A stretch of 64,000 nucleotides of DNA from Paenibacillus rhizovicinus (GCF_010365285.1 NZ_CP048286.1:916001-980000); one strand, 5' to 3'. Shown: positions 18,449-27,497, numbered from the stretch's first letter. Made by a program: numbers and translations. Notes: generated by a model from the letters alone, not told the origin.

Positions 18449-18930
18449 GCTCCAGCACTCCTCTCGCGTCAAGCAGCACGATTTTCATGAAAGTTACATT
18501 CCGTTTTCAAAAAAGTCACGCACAAGCTGCGTCGTTCTGTTCGAACGGCGTTTTCCAGTGCCTGCGACTTGGTTTTGTAAACGATATGTTGATAAGCTTC
18601 AGATTATGTAATGGAAATCATCACCATTGACGAACGGTCAAGTCTGCTCAGTTGTATACGATCGACTTATTGTACGATTCCGCTCGTTTGATGGACAATG
18701 CGCCTGCAGGACTGTCTTCTCGCCATAAATCGCGTAAAGATAGAGCCATAAGCTGGAAAAACATCGACACTTTACGGCAAATCATGAGTTTCGTGTCGAT
18801 TCATCGCGATTAAATCAAAAGCCCACGACTCCTCGTGAGCTAAATTATGTCGTGCGTATGAAAATCGATCGGAAGCAGAAAGCATTTTACACTATTTGGA
18901 TTCCCCTTCGGTCGTTCACGGCTACAGCAA

Positions 18931-18954
18931 AGAGCCCGGCAGAAGCCGGGCTCT
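18931..18954 (-). terminator. Terminator of the zinc alcohol dehydrogenase gene
   Basis: AGAGCCCGGC and GCCGGGCTCT form a perfect 10-bp stem around a 4-base loop, 20 bases after the dehydrogenase stop on the minus strand. The stem is GC-rich but is followed only by TTTG, so termination may be partial. The stretch 18480-18930 otherwise shows no gene. Confidence 0.6.
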
Positions 18955-18973
18955 AATTTGAATGTTCGGTTCC

Positions 18974-20002
18974 CTACTCGTTGACCATGACCATCTTGAT
19001 CGCGGACCCGCGGTCGTCTCGCAGCGACTTCATCGCGTCCGGAAATTCGTTCAACGCGAACGTATGCGAGATCAGCGCTTCGCCGTCGACGGCGCCTGAT
19101 TTCAGCAGCTCGAGGCCTTTCGGGAAGAACAGCGCCGGCGTCGCGTGGGACGCCCGCAGCTGCAGCTTCTTGAAATGGAACTCGTTCGCGTCGAACGTGA
19201 TGTTCGCGCCGGCACCGTACTCGATGCCGATGAAGCCGATCACGCCGCCGGTCCTTGCAGCCTTGAACGCCGACGGAATCGTCGACGGCGGAGCCGAGAC
19301 AAGCACCCGATCCACCCCGCCGCGGTCGAAAGCGTATGTCTCGAGCGGCGTCTTGTCCGTATAGATGATTTCGTCCGCGCCGAACGCGAGCGCCGTCTCG
19401 ATTCGCTTGACGGAATGGGAGCGGGCCGCCGCGTAGATTTTGCGGGCGCCCCGAAGCTTCGCGAGGCGAAGCGCCATCAGGCCGATCGGCCCGAGTCCAA
19501 GCACCAGCACGTCATCGCCCATTCGGACATCGACCGTCTCCATCAGGTCAATCGCCACGCCCAGCGGCTCCGCCAGCGACGCGACCGCGAAAGACAGCCC
19601 CTCGAAAGGCACGACGACTTCCTTAGGGGCAACGATATAGTCTGCGAAGCCCATGGAGAAATTCCGGCCCCAGAAGCTCGGTCCCTTATTGCACAAGTCG
19701 TACCGGCCATCCCTGCACCATTCGCATGTCCGGCAGAATGTGCTCGTCTCCAGCGTCACCGACGCGCCTTCCGCGACATGGTCTACGCGAGCGCCTTTGC
19801 GAACGACGACGCCCGCGATTTCATGACCGATCGCTTCCCAATCGGCTGCTGCCGATTTCACGCTCGTCATGTCCGTCCCGCAAATACCGCAGGCTTTGAC
19901 GCGAATCAGTACCTCGTCGTCGCCGATCTCCCCCAGTTCGCCCTCGCGAAGTTCGAACTGAAACGGCGCCTTGGCATACCACGCTTTCAATTTCATCCCC
20001 AT
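18974..20002 (-). CDS. Zinc-dependent alcohol/polyol dehydrogenase (MDR family)
   Basis: This is a predicted NAD(P)-dependent dehydrogenase of the sorbitol/threonine dehydrogenase branch. The 342-residue protein has the catalytic zinc ligand Cys38 in CGICGTD and the GHE motif at residues 59-61. The structural zinc cysteines are at 90, 93, 96 and 104 (CRTCEWCRDGRYDLC), and the Rossmann loop is VLGLGPIGLMALRLA. All zinc ligands are kept, so it should be active; the substrate is unknown. It lies upstream of the glg operon in the same direction, separated by a terminator. The start ATG has GGAGAAGGG before it. Confidence 0.88.
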   Translation of the reverse strand: MGMKLKAWYAKAPFQFELREGELGEIGDDEVLIRVKACGICGTDMTSVKSAAADWEAIGHEIAGVVVRKGARVDHVAEGASVTLETSTFCRTCEWCRDGRYDLCNKGPSFWGRNFSMGFADYIVAPKEVVVPFEGLSFAVASLAEPLGVAIDLMETVDVRMGDDVLVLGLGPIGLMALRLAKLRGARKIYAAARSHSVKRIETALAFGADEIIYTDKTPLETYAFDRGGVDRVLVSAPPSTIPSAFKAARTGGVIGFIGIEYGAGANITFDANEFHFKKLQLRASHATPALFFPKGLELLKSGAVDGEALISHTFALNEFPDAMKSLRDDRGSAIKMVMVNE

Positions 20003-20080
20003 AACCCTTCTCCGTCCTTTCGTGCGCTAACAACCAGCATATTATAGCGCCCAGACACTCCGATCCGATAGCTGTCCGGT

Positions 20081-21034
20081 TTAAAACGGAGGTGAATAAA
20101 TAAAGTCCTTACTTACTTCATCGAGCGATTTCAAAACGTCGGCGGAAAGCTCGAGATTCACCGCCTTCAGATTCTCGTCAATCTGCGACTCGCGAGTCGC
20201 TCCGGCGATGACCGTGCTTACGGACGGTTGATGCATCAACCAAGCCAACGAGAGCGCCGTAGCCGAAACGCCTAGCTCCGCGGCGATTTTCGTCACCTGT
20301 TCGCCTAACTGCACTCGGGCCGCATTCAAGCGATTCGCAAAGTTAGGGTTCATGTCCAACTGCGATCCGCTCGGCACGTTACCTCCCGAATATTTGCCCG
20401 TCAGAATTCCTCCGGCCAGAGGGAAATAAGGAATGAGTCCGATCCCCTGATCGACGCAAAACGGAACCAATTCTCTTTCCACGCCGCGGTCAGCCAGGGA
20501 GTAACCGGGTTGAACGGACGCGTATTTGATCAGGCGCCGGCTCTCGCTAACGGCGAGGGATTTCATCATTTGCCAAGCGGAGTAATTCGAAGCTCCGACG
20601 TATCTCACTTTGCCCGACGTCACGAGATCATCCAAGGCACGAAGCGTTTCGTCGAGTGGAGTCTTCGGATCAAAAACATGGATCTGGTACAGATCGATGT
20701 AATCCGTTCGCAAACGCCGCAAACTGCCTTCGATTTCTTGAAAAATATGTTGGCGCGAAGCACCTCTGGCGTTCAGACCTTCGCCTCGCTTAATACCCGC
20801 TTTCGTCGCGAGGAGCACATCCTGACGCCTTCCCTCGAACGCTTCGCCGATGATCTCTTCCGACTTGGTCCCGGTATAAATATTCGCGGTATCAATGAAC
20901 GTAATCCCATTGTCGACCGCATGGTGCAGGACTCGAATCGACGTCTGTTTATCCGCGCGGCCGCCGAATGCGTTCGTTCCCAACCCGAGCACCGAAACTT
21001 CCAACCCGCTAGTCCCTAAATTCCGATAACGCAT
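20081..21034 (-). CDS. Aldo/keto reductase
   Basis: This is a NADPH-dependent carbonyl reductase or general-stress type AKR. The 317-residue protein has the tetrad Asp48 (FIDTANIYTG), Tyr53, Lys78 (LATKAG) and His119 (YQIHVFD). The late cofactor-binding block is VIAGATRESQIDENLKA. It resembles the YghZ/Kv-beta-like and Bacillus YhdN groups. The second aldo/keto reductase gene lies 45 bases upstream in the same direction, so the two are probably co-transcribed. The pairing with an MFS exporter and an AraC-family regulator nearby suggests defence against reactive carbonyls or quinones; that is an inference. Confidence 0.88.
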   Translation of the reverse strand: MRYRNLGTSGLEVSVLGLGTNAFGGRADKQTSIRVLHHAVDNGITFIDTANIYTGTKSEEIIGEAFEGRRQDVLLATKAGIKRGEGLNARGASRQHIFQEIEGSLRRLRTDYIDLYQIHVFDPKTPLDETLRALDDLVTSGKVRYVGASNYSAWQMMKSLAVSESRRLIKYASVQPGYSLADRGVERELVPFCVDQGIGLIPYFPLAGGILTGKYSGGNVPSGSQLDMNPNFANRLNAARVQLGEQVTKIAAELGVSATALSLAWLMHQPSVSTVIAGATRESQIDENLKAVNLELSADVLKSLDEVSKDFIYSPPF

Positions 21035-21079
21035 GCCAGTCCCCTCCTTCTGCTTATATCGAGCTCGCTGCGGCCGCCA

Positions 21080-22060
21080 TTACCATGCGTAAGCTTGCGG
21101 AGCGTCTCCGCCTGGTCCCGGGAAGATCGCATCCAGACGTTTCATCGTCTCTTCCGAAAGCTTGATATCCACCGCACGCAGCGTATTTTGGAATTGTTCC
21201 AGGGTCCTTGGTCCAATGATCGGCGCCGTCATGGCCGGATGCATCAGCGTCCAAGCCAGCGCGACATTCGCTTCGCTTTCGCCGATTTCCCGGCAAAGGC
21301 CGGCAAACCGTTCCAGCTTGTCCCGGTTAGCTTCCACTCGTTCCTGGGAGCGGGTGCTTCTCGCGCCGCCCGATGTCTTCAACGCATTCCCTCCGAGCAA
21401 GCCGCCGTCGAGCGGGCTCCAAGCAATGACGCCGATCCCATGCTCTTCAGCTGCCGGAAGCACTTCCAACTCGGGCAGCCTGCACAGCAGACTGTACTTA
21501 TGCTGTTCGGACACGAGTCCGAGCTTATGTCTCGCTTTTGCTTCGTATTGGGCTTTCACCAGATCTCTTCCGGCAAAATTACTGGATCCCACATATCCGA
21601 TTTTCCCTTGATTCACTTGCACTTGAAACGCTTCCCAAAGCTCGTCCCAGCTAACGTTGCGGTCTACGTGATGCATTTGATACAGCTCGATATGATCCGT
21701 GTTCAAGCGGCGGAGCGATTCTTCCAAGTGGCGGCGAATTTTGTAAGCAGACAACCCCCGCGGCTGGTTAGGACCGTCCGCCGGATTTTCCATATCCCCG
21801 TATACCTTGGTAGCCAGAACTACCTTTTCCCTGCGACCGCCGCCCTGCGCAAACCAGCGTCCGATGATTTCCTCGGTTCTCCCCCTGTTTCCTTGCCCGC
21901 CGTAAACGTTTGCCGTATCGAAAAAGTTCACTCCTGCGTCCAAAGCGGCGTCCATGATCCGGAACGACTCTTTCTCATCCGTTTCCGGTCCGAAATTCAT
22001 CGTGCCCAAACATAGTTTGCTAACCTTCAAGCCGGACTTTCCCAGATAGGTGTATTCCAT
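21080..22060 (-). CDS. Aldo/keto reductase
   Basis: This second aldo/keto reductase has 326 residues, with tetrad Asp48 (FFDTANVYGG), Tyr53, Lys85 (LATKVYG) and His130 (YQMHHVD). The cofactor region is APIIGPRTLEQFQNTL. The insertion VYGGQGNRGRTEEIIGRWFA is typical of the AKR11/IolS-like group. It is clearly related to the downstream reductase but not a recent duplicate, since the loops differ throughout. It is the first gene of the pair and carries the promoter region with a palindrome. The ATG is preceded by GGGAGGAATTGTAA. Confidence 0.88.
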   Translation of the reverse strand: MEYTYLGKSGLKVSKLCLGTMNFGPETDEKESFRIMDAALDAGVNFFDTANVYGGQGNRGRTEEIIGRWFAQGGGRREKVVLATKVYGDMENPADGPNQPRGLSAYKIRRHLEESLRRLNTDHIELYQMHHVDRNVSWDELWEAFQVQVNQGKIGYVGSSNFAGRDLVKAQYEAKARHKLGLVSEQHKYSLLCRLPELEVLPAAEEHGIGVIAWSPLDGGLLGGNALKTSGGARSTRSQERVEANRDKLERFAGLCREIGESEANVALAWTLMHPAMTAPIIGPRTLEQFQNTLRAVDIKLSEETMKRLDAIFPGPGGDAPQAYAW

Positions 22061-22185
22061 TTACAATTCCTCCCGATCCGCTGATTTATCGTTTCCTGAA
22101 ACAAGCATTTGGCTTCTGCCGCTAATCGCACGCCTTCTCAAGCCAGACAACCCGTCAAATCTCTCTGATTATTTAGACAAGTTCG

Positions 22186-22214
22186 ATTATAGAGAATCCG
22201 ACTTGAGATGAGAA
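22186..22214 (-). promoter_or_regulatory. Candidate promoter of the aldo/keto reductase pair
   Basis: A perfect TATAAT (22186-22191, minus strand) is preceded at 17 bases by TTCTCA (22209-22214), a weak -35. The weak -35 would suit an activator-dependent promoter. It lies 126 bases upstream of the start of the first reductase. Confidence 0.45.
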
Positions 22215-22233
22215 GACGTGAAAAATGTTATAT

Positions 22234-22255
22234 CTAGTTACTTCAAGTTAACTAG
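22234..22255. promoter_or_regulatory. Palindromic operator candidate upstream of the reductase promoter
   Basis: CTAGTTA and TAACTAG are exact 7-base inverted repeats around 8 bases. The palindrome lies about 20-40 bases upstream of the -35 element, a position that fits an activator site. The neighbouring AraC-family regulator is one possible binder, although AraC proteins more often use direct repeats. Confidence 0.4.
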
Positions 22256-22338
22256 CGATACCTGCGTGTACGATGTTCGTTCGATCGAAGCTTCCGTCTT
22301 AACCAGCCTCGTCTGATCGGCTGCGAATCATGGATGCA

Positions 22339-23754
22339 TCAGGACGCTTTCCGCGTTTCAACCGCGGCGGTACGCCGCTTTCTGCCCGCCGGCAGCAGCA
22401 TGAACAAGACGGTAAGGAGTGAAGCCGTCAGGAAAACGGCCGAACACGCGATAGAAACGGAGATCGCATGGGCAAAAGAGGAACCGGAAGGAACTGCCGG
22501 CCGGTCCACCGCCTCGAAGACTGCGATCAATACCGCGAGCCCGAGCGATGCGCCAGTCTGATGCGCGACGTTGACGAGTCCCGATGCCGCTCCCGCATCC
22601 TTGGCCTCCACGCCGGACAACCCCAGCGTCGTGAACGGTTGGAAGATCATCCCGGCACCGCAGCCCATGACGATCAACGGGAATAATAAATGAGGGAAAT
22701 AACTCGAATCCGCCGAAATGCGGCTCAACCAGCTAGTTCCGGCGATCGCGATTACCAGACCGGCAATCAGCACCCTCGTGTTCCCAAATCGGGCTACGAG
22801 CGATGGCATCACATACATGAACCCGAACTGAACGGCCGTGAACGGCATGATCGAGAGTCCGGCCTCCAATGAACTGAAATGAAGGACGTTCTGCAGAAAT
22901 TGCGGAACGAAGAAAAAGATCGGATAGTTTCCGCACAAGAGCAGCAGCCTGCCCAAGTAAGCTCCGGACCGCGTTCGGTTCGCGAACAGGCGGAGAGGCG
23001 TAATCGGCTCTATCGCTCGCGCTTCGATCCATACGAAAGCCGCTAGGGAGACGCCTCCCAGAACTAGCGAGCCCCATACTTCCGGAGCATCCCATCCGAC
23101 GGATGCGGCTTGAACGAAGCCGAATGCCAGTGCCGTCATGCCGATCACCGACGTCATGGCTCCCATGATATCCAGACGGCCGGCCTTCATCTCCGTCTCC
23201 TTCATATATCGCGGTACGATTAGGAGCAGCGCGACGCCGATCGGAACATTGAGAAACATCCCCGCGCGCCAAGAAATCACATCCGTCAATAAACCGCCGA
23301 TGATCAGGCCGACGCTGCCGCCGGCGCCCGATACGGCGCTGTAAACGGCGATCGCTTTGGAGCGTTCCCGAGGTTCGGAGAAGCTGACGGATAACAATGC
23401 CAGCGCCGACGGCGTAGCCATGGCTGCCGCCAAGCCTTGCAATGCGCGACCCGCGAGCAGAAACGAAGCCGACGGCGCCAATCCGGCCAGCATCGAGGCT
23501 AGCGAGAACAAGGCAATTCCAGCGCTGAAGGTTCTTCTCCTTCCCAGGACGTCCCCTGCCCGGGCGCCTAGCAGCAGGAAGCCTCCGAACGTCAAAATAT
23601 ATGCGTTTTGCACCCAAGTCAGCGCAGCCGTAGACAGATGGAGCGTGCGTCCGATTTCAGGGATCGCGGTAACCAGGACGGATGCGTCGAGCACCATCAT
23701 CAATTGGCAGGCGACGATCATCGCCAAAATAATTCGTTTCGATTGTTCAGTCAA
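22339..23754 (-). CDS. MFS drug-resistance transporter, DHA2 (14-TM) family
   Basis: This is a predicted proton-coupled multidrug exporter. The roughly 471-residue protein has 14 hydrophobic segments. It has motif D1-like LDASVLVTAIPEIGRTL, motif A GARAGDVLGRRRTF, motif B region LLAGRALQGLAAAMATPSAL and motif C SGAGGSVGLIIGGLL, all typical of the EmrB/QacA group. I place the start at a TTG with AAAGGGAGG 8 bases upstream; a longer frame continues upstream without conserved residues. It is divergent from the AraC-family gene, so that regulator is the natural candidate to control it. The substrate is unknown. Confidence 0.87.
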   Translation of the reverse strand: MTEQSKRIILAMIVACQLMMVLDASVLVTAIPEIGRTLHLSTAALTWVQNAYILTFGGFLLLGARAGDVLGRRRTFSAGIALFSLASMLAGLAPSASFLLAGRALQGLAAAMATPSALALLSVSFSEPRERSKAIAVYSAVSGAGGSVGLIIGGLLTDVISWRAGMFLNVPIGVALLLIVPRYMKETEMKAGRLDIMGAMTSVIGMTALAFGFVQAASVGWDAPEVWGSLVLGGVSLAAFVWIEARAIEPITPLRLFANRTRSGAYLGRLLLLCGNYPIFFFVPQFLQNVLHFSSLEAGLSIMPFTAVQFGFMYVMPSLVARFGNTRVLIAGLVIAIAGTSWLSRISADSSYFPHLLFPLIVMGCGAGMIFQPFTTLGLSGVEAKDAGAASGLVNVAHQTGASLGLAVLIAVFEAVDRPAVPSGSSFAHAISVSIACSAVFLTASLLTVLFMLLPAGRKRRTAAVETRKAS

Positions 23755-23878
23755 GCGGAAAACCTCCCTTTCATGTTCTACGGTCATTATGACGCGTATC
23801 TCAATCGGAAAGTAGTCCGTTCCTGTCAATAAATTGCTCAATCCTGCAAATTGAAAATGTGAAAGATTCGAATACAGG

Positions 23879-23908
23879 TTGGCACGCTTAAGAAGAAAGG
23901 CGTATAAT
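23879..23908 (+). promoter_or_regulatory. Promoter of the AraC-family regulator gene
   Basis: TTGGCA (23879-23884) and a perfect TATAAT (23903-23908) are 18 bases apart, 33 bases before the regulator ATG. The divergent gap also holds a TTGACA on the minus strand toward the exporter gene, without a clear -10. Confidence 0.6.
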
Positions 23909-23941
23909 AGGCAGGAAATACGGAAAGGAGGCAATGTTCTC

Positions 23942-24859
23942 ATGCAAACGAAACTGGATCAATTATTGGAGATGGCTGCATCCCTTGATCTTGCGGAAGG
24001 TCGTACGGAGACATCCGTACCTTTCTTCTCGCTTGTCCTGCGCAGCAAGCCGACGGCGATCATCCCCGGCGTCCTCACCCCTTCGTTTTGCCTGATTCTA
24101 CAAGGGACCAAGAAGCTTCAGCTCGGTCAAGACACGCTTTATTATGGCGCGGGCGATTATTTGGTTTCATTGATCGATATACCAGCCTCCGGTCAAGTAG
24201 CCGACGCTACGAGCCAATCGCCTTATATCGGCTTGCGGATCGATATTACGGCGGAAGAAATTGCTTCCGTCACGGAGGACGCCGGCATCAGCGTGAAGCC
24301 GCTCGATCATAAGCTCGGCCCCGGAGCCTATGTAGGTAAATCCGATGAGCATCTGCAGCAATTGTTCATCCGTCTGCTAGAACTCCGAGACAAGCCCGAG
24401 GCGGAGATCCGATTCTTATCTTCGCTGATCAAACGCGAGATTATTTTCCGCTTGCTTACGGGAGATTACGGGCATTTGTTTGTCAAACGCGTATTCATGG
24501 ACCAGCAGAACGAGGGCATTAGCACAGCCATTGCGTGGATCAAGGAGAATTACAACAGAACCTTTACCATCGAAGAGGTTGCGAAATCATCCAATATGAG
24601 CGTTTCGGGACTTCACCACAAATTCAAAGCCGTCACGACGATGGCTCCCCTGCAATATCAGAAGCAGCTGCGTCTTCAGGAAGCGAGACGTCTTATGATG
24701 CACGGCTTCGCGAATGCGACGGCCGCCGCGCTAGAAGTCGGATACGAGAGCCCGGCTCAATTCAGCCGGGAATATCGGCGCCTCTTCGGACTGCCTCCGC
24801 TTCAAGATATGAAGGCCTTTCACGGAAAACCGGTGCCGGAGGTATTCGAGACCAGCTAA
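23942..24859 (+). CDS. AraC-family transcriptional regulator
   Basis: The 305-residue regulator has an N-terminal AraC_N cupin-like domain (about 30-170, with FCLILQGTKKLQLGQDTLYYGAGDY split across strands). Its C-terminal double helix-turn-helix covers about 200-290: IEEVAKSSNMSVSGLHHKFK and AAALEVGYESPAQFSREYRR. Members with this N-terminal domain often control oxidoreductase or exporter genes. It diverges from the MFS exporter, and the aldo/keto reductases follow behind that. The ATG has GGAAAGGAGG 10 bases upstream. The inducer is not known. Confidence 0.88.
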   Translation: MQTKLDQLLEMAASLDLAEGRTETSVPFFSLVLRSKPTAIIPGVLTPSFCLILQGTKKLQLGQDTLYYGAGDYLVSLIDIPASGQVADATSQSPYIGLRIDITAEEIASVTEDAGISVKPLDHKLGPGAYVGKSDEHLQQLFIRLLELRDKPEAEIRFLSSLIKREIIFRLLTGDYGHLFVKRVFMDQQNEGISTAIAWIKENYNRTFTIEEVAKSSNMSVSGLHHKFKAVTTMAPLQYQKQLRLQEARRLMMHGFANATAAALEVGYESPAQFSREYRRLFGLPPLQDMKAFHGKPVPEVFETS

Positions 24860-24912
24860 TCACTTTCATTCAGGCGCGGAGGGAGTGGCTCGACGCGCCT
24901 GTGCGGCTGCCC

Positions 24913-25557
24913 TCATTTCCGTAATGCTTGAAGGATATCCTTCGTTACCTCGTTTATGGATTTCAATCCGATAATCGTATGCAATATTCCCGCTCCGCGA
25001 TAGTAGCTCGCCAGCTCGCCTGTCAATTCCCCATTCACGCGCAGGCGTTCCTTCACCGTTACTTCCTGGTCATCCTCGCGTTGAACGAGAACCGCATGGC
25101 ATAAATCGCATTGACTGTCGATCTTCGGAGGATGATTCACGACGTGATAAGTCTCGTCGCAATTCGAACACACCCGTCTGCCCGTAATGCGTTTCAAAAG
25201 GATCTGCTCATCCATCCAAATGTAAATCGCCTTGTCTATTTTCTTGGACATCGAAGCAAGCTGCTTTTTCAAAGCTTCGGCCTGGAACAAATTCCGAGGA
25301 AATCCGTCTAATAAAAAGCCGTTGTTGCAGTCAGCCCGTTTCAATCGTTCAAATGCAATGCCGATCGTAACCTCATCCGGAACGAGTTCTCCCTTGCTCA
25401 TATAGGTATGAGCCAATAATCCAAGCGCCGTTTGTTCCTTATAGGCCTTGCGCAATAAATCGCCCGTAGATATATGAGGGATATTCAGCTCCTGCGTGAT
25501 CCGCGCAGCTTGCGTGCCTTTCCCTGATCCCGGCAGCCCAAGAAGAACGATATTCAT
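24913..25557 (-). CDS. adk: Adenylate kinase, zinc-lid type
   Basis: Adenylate kinase equilibrates ATP, AMP and ADP. The 214-residue protein has the P-loop GLPGSGKGT (7-15), the AMP site STGDLLRKA, the FLLDGFPRN motif and a lid carrying cysteines 130, 133, 150 and 153, which would bind zinc. The C-terminal part is more divergent than in the usual Adk of ribosomal protein operons, and the gene is not in that context. It is probably a second adenylate kinase. The ATG at 25557 has GAGGGAGGG 6 bases upstream. It is convergent with the araC gene and appears monocistronic. Confidence 0.88.
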   Translation of the reverse strand: MNIVLLGLPGSGKGTQAARITQELNIPHISTGDLLRKAYKEQTALGLLAHTYMSKGELVPDEVTIGIAFERLKRADCNNGFLLDGFPRNLFQAEALKKQLASMSKKIDKAIYIWMDEQILLKRITGRRVCSNCDETYHVVNHPPKIDSQCDLCHAVLVQREDDQEVTVKERLRVNGELTGELASYYRGAGILHTIIGLKSINEVTKDILQALRK

Positions 25558-25704
25558 TTTGAACCCTCCCTCGCTACATCCGACTCCTATAGTGTAATTT
25601 CCAGCCAGAAGAATCATTCCCTTTATACAAGCGCACCAGCCCGTTAATTTGCATACGATGATTATCAATCTTGAATCGCCTGATACAGAAAGGATAAGAA
25701 TAGC

Positions 25705-25956
25705 ATGCCTACCAACAATAACGAATCGTCACAGCCTTCTAGAGAGCTGTTAATCGCAAAAATAGCTTTTCTCGGCGCCTCCGTTACGCTTTTGGGCGAC
25801 GGGTTATCGGCACTTGCTGCAGGTCTGGCTCTGGAATCGTTGGAAAACGAACAGAGGACTCCCTATCCGGGCGTTCAGGCGCAGGTAGAACCCGCACAAA
25901 AACAACTCGATTATTTGATAAATGAACTCATCCAACTGAGGAAACGTTTTCGATAA
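25705..25956 (+). CDS. Small hypothetical protein
   Basis: An 83-residue protein with a polar Asn/Ser-rich start, one hydrophobic or amphipathic stretch (IAFLGASVTLLGDGLSALAAGLAL split across residues 18-41) and a charged helical C-terminus with ELIQLRKRFR. AAAGGAT precedes the ATG at 9 bases. It lies alone between the divergent adenylate kinase gene and the convergent DUF2935 gene. I do not recognise the family; a small membrane-associated or sporulation protein is possible. Confidence 0.6.
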   Translation: MPTNNNESSQPSRELLIAKIAFLGASVTLLGDGLSALAAGLALESLENEQRTPYPGVQAQVEPAQKQLDYLINELIQLRKRFR

Positions 25957-25964
25957 CGATAAAA

Positions 25965-25998
25965 AACGAAACGGGGACCGCGAATGGGTCCCCGTTAA
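25965..25998. terminator. Bidirectional terminator
   Basis: AACGGGGACC and GGTCCCCGTT form a 10-bp stem. On the minus strand the stem is followed by TTCGTTTTTT, which suits the DUF2935 gene ending 30 bases away. It also closes the small plus-strand gene. Confidence 0.75.
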
Positions 25999-26029
25999 GC
26001 TGTATGAATTTATAGGAAGCTAGGAAGCT

Positions 26030-26848
26030 TTACGCATCCAGCCGTTCCGCCTGAAACGGCCTCCCCGTCAGGCTTCGCTCGAACATATCGATGATGAACA
26101 AGAAATGCTCCGCTTCCCGAAATACATGATCGGCCAGCAGCGGATGAATGATGCTCTTGATCCGGCAGGCCTCGATGAGATCCCGCGCGGTTTTCTTGAA
26201 GTCGCGCAGCGACTTGACCGACACGCGGTTCTGATCGAGAAATTGGTCCAGCAGAGGAACGGTTTGCGATTGCGGCCGCATCGATTCCAGATCCCTGGCT
26301 TGGAACAGCAATTTGTCGAATTCCTCGCTGAAATGATTCGCTTGATCGATCAGCTTCCGCTCCGAAGGATCCAGCAAATGGCTGATGAATTTCGCATGGT
26401 CGGCCATAATCCGGAGGAAGAAGACATTCTCGTCGATAATGGCATCCGGAAGCGGCTCCAGCGTGCCCGTGTTCAATTCCGTCAACCGATTACGGAAATA
26501 ATTGGCTTCGCGGCTAACATGGTCGACGAGCAAGGGGAAATTGTTGGATCCGGGAAGCTTGCAGGTCAGAATCAAACCGAGCACTTTGCGCTTGAATAAC
26601 CAAATATGAGATACGGCATTGTGGACCTCGTCGTTGAAACGCTTGATAACATTGGGATCCGTGCCCCCCGTGAAGGCATTCGCACGGGCCTCGATACTTT
26701 CAAAGATCGCGTAGAAGTGATTGGCTTCATTGATAAGCGACGTATCCTCGCATCGAAAGCCCAGTCGCAGAAATAACGAATGTTCTTTCATGATCCGCGA
26801 CCAAAACCTCACTTCTTCCAGCGAACGGGCAACGAACGCATCCGACAT
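26030..26848 (-). CDS. DUF2935 domain protein
   Basis: The 272-residue helical protein is of the DUF2935 type, common in Bacillus and Paenibacillus; the function is unknown. It shows an internal duplication. EVRFWSRIMKEHSLFLRLGF near residue 12 is matched by ENVFFLRIMADHAKFISHLL near residue 140. DHVSREANYFRNRL is matched by DHVFREAEHFLFII. Each half would be a four-helix bundle with conserved E, H and E-x-x-x-F positions that could bind metal. It is monocistronic, ATG preceded by GGAGGGAT. No signal peptide or membrane segment is seen. Confidence 0.82.
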   Translation of the reverse strand: MSDAFVARSLEEVRFWSRIMKEHSLFLRLGFRCEDTSLINEANHFYAIFESIEARANAFTGGTDPNVIKRFNDEVHNAVSHIWLFKRKVLGLILTCKLPGSNNFPLLVDHVSREANYFRNRLTELNTGTLEPLPDAIIDENVFFLRIMADHAKFISHLLDPSERKLIDQANHFSEEFDKLLFQARDLESMRPQSQTVPLLDQFLDQNRVSVKSLRDFKKTARDLIEACRIKSIIHPLLADHVFREAEHFLFIIDMFERSLTGRPFQAERLDA

Positions 26849-26979
26849 TCCGATCCCTCCTCAAGGACAGCACTTCAACATAATATGTCGGAGTGCGATT
26901 TATATTCGGCATCTGATCTATTTTCCGATAATCAATGTCATATATAGGGGAAATACTAGTGTCAAAACGATAGAATTCC

Positions 26980-26988
26980 CATATCATA
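26980..26988 (+). promoter_or_regulatory. Possible late-sporulation (sigma K-like) -10 element
   Basis: CATATCATA fits the sigma K -10 pattern CATAnnnTA and lies 35 bases before the start of the small protein gene. No matching -35 element is found at the right distance, so this is weak. Confidence 0.25.
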
Positions 26989-27022
26989 CAGCATGTCTTA
27001 TAAAAAAAGGAGATGAGTGGAC

Positions 27023-27397
27023 ATGCCTTTCTCTACTGGAATCGTAACGAACACGAGAGACTTCGGCACGGCGGCTTCCAATATCGTAGTGAATGCAAGG
27101 AATCTCGATACCGTGAACCCGGTAACGGTCATGGTGCAAATTTTTGCTTCGGTCGACTCCGACACATTCTATACGGCCTACCTGAATTCATTCGACGTAC
27201 CGGCCAATTCTTATGAAGTCTTAACGTTCTTCATTGCCGGAAACGTTGCATACGAAGTGCAAATCAGTCTTTCCGCCGACCCGCCAAGCACGCTCATGAG
27301 CGTTGTCGGTATCGACGAATTCGGGAACCTGGTAACGGATCAACAGTACCCGCAATCCCAGCTTTCCTTTATTACAGCACTTAGCCCGATCATGTAA
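27023..27397 (+). CDS. Small hypothetical protein, beta-rich
   Basis: A 124-residue protein without signal peptide or membrane helix, rich in Val, Thr, Ser and Asn with alternating hydrophobic residues (NPVTVMVQIFASVD, ANSYEVLTFFIAGN), so probably a beta-sandwich. AAAGGAG precedes the ATG by 10 bases; an in-frame GTG two codons upstream is too close to the ribosome binding site. I do not recognise a named family. The composition is like small spore-surface or exosporium-associated proteins of Paenibacillus, but this is a guess. It is monocistronic with its own terminator. Confidence 0.65.
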   Translation: MPFSTGIVTNTRDFGTAASNIVVNARNLDTVNPVTVMVQIFASVDSDTFYTAYLNSFDVPANSYEVLTFFIAGNVAYEVQISLSADPPSTLMSVVGIDEFGNLVTDQQYPQSQLSFITALSPIM

Positions 27398-27443
27398 GAA
27401 TTCTTACCGTAATCCTTGCTCATTGAATGGAATGAATCGAACG

Positions 27444-27497
27444 AACAACGAAACAGCCCTTTCGGCATGCATACCGAAGAGGGCTGTTTCGTTGTTG
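27444..27497 (+). terminator. Terminator after the small beta-rich protein gene
   Basis: A long inverted repeat, CAACGAAACAGCCCT with AGGGCTGTTTCGTTG and an inner TTCGG/CCGAA pair, starts about 45 bases past the stop. The plus-strand tail is TTGTCTCTT, so the T-run is interrupted. Confidence 0.65.
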
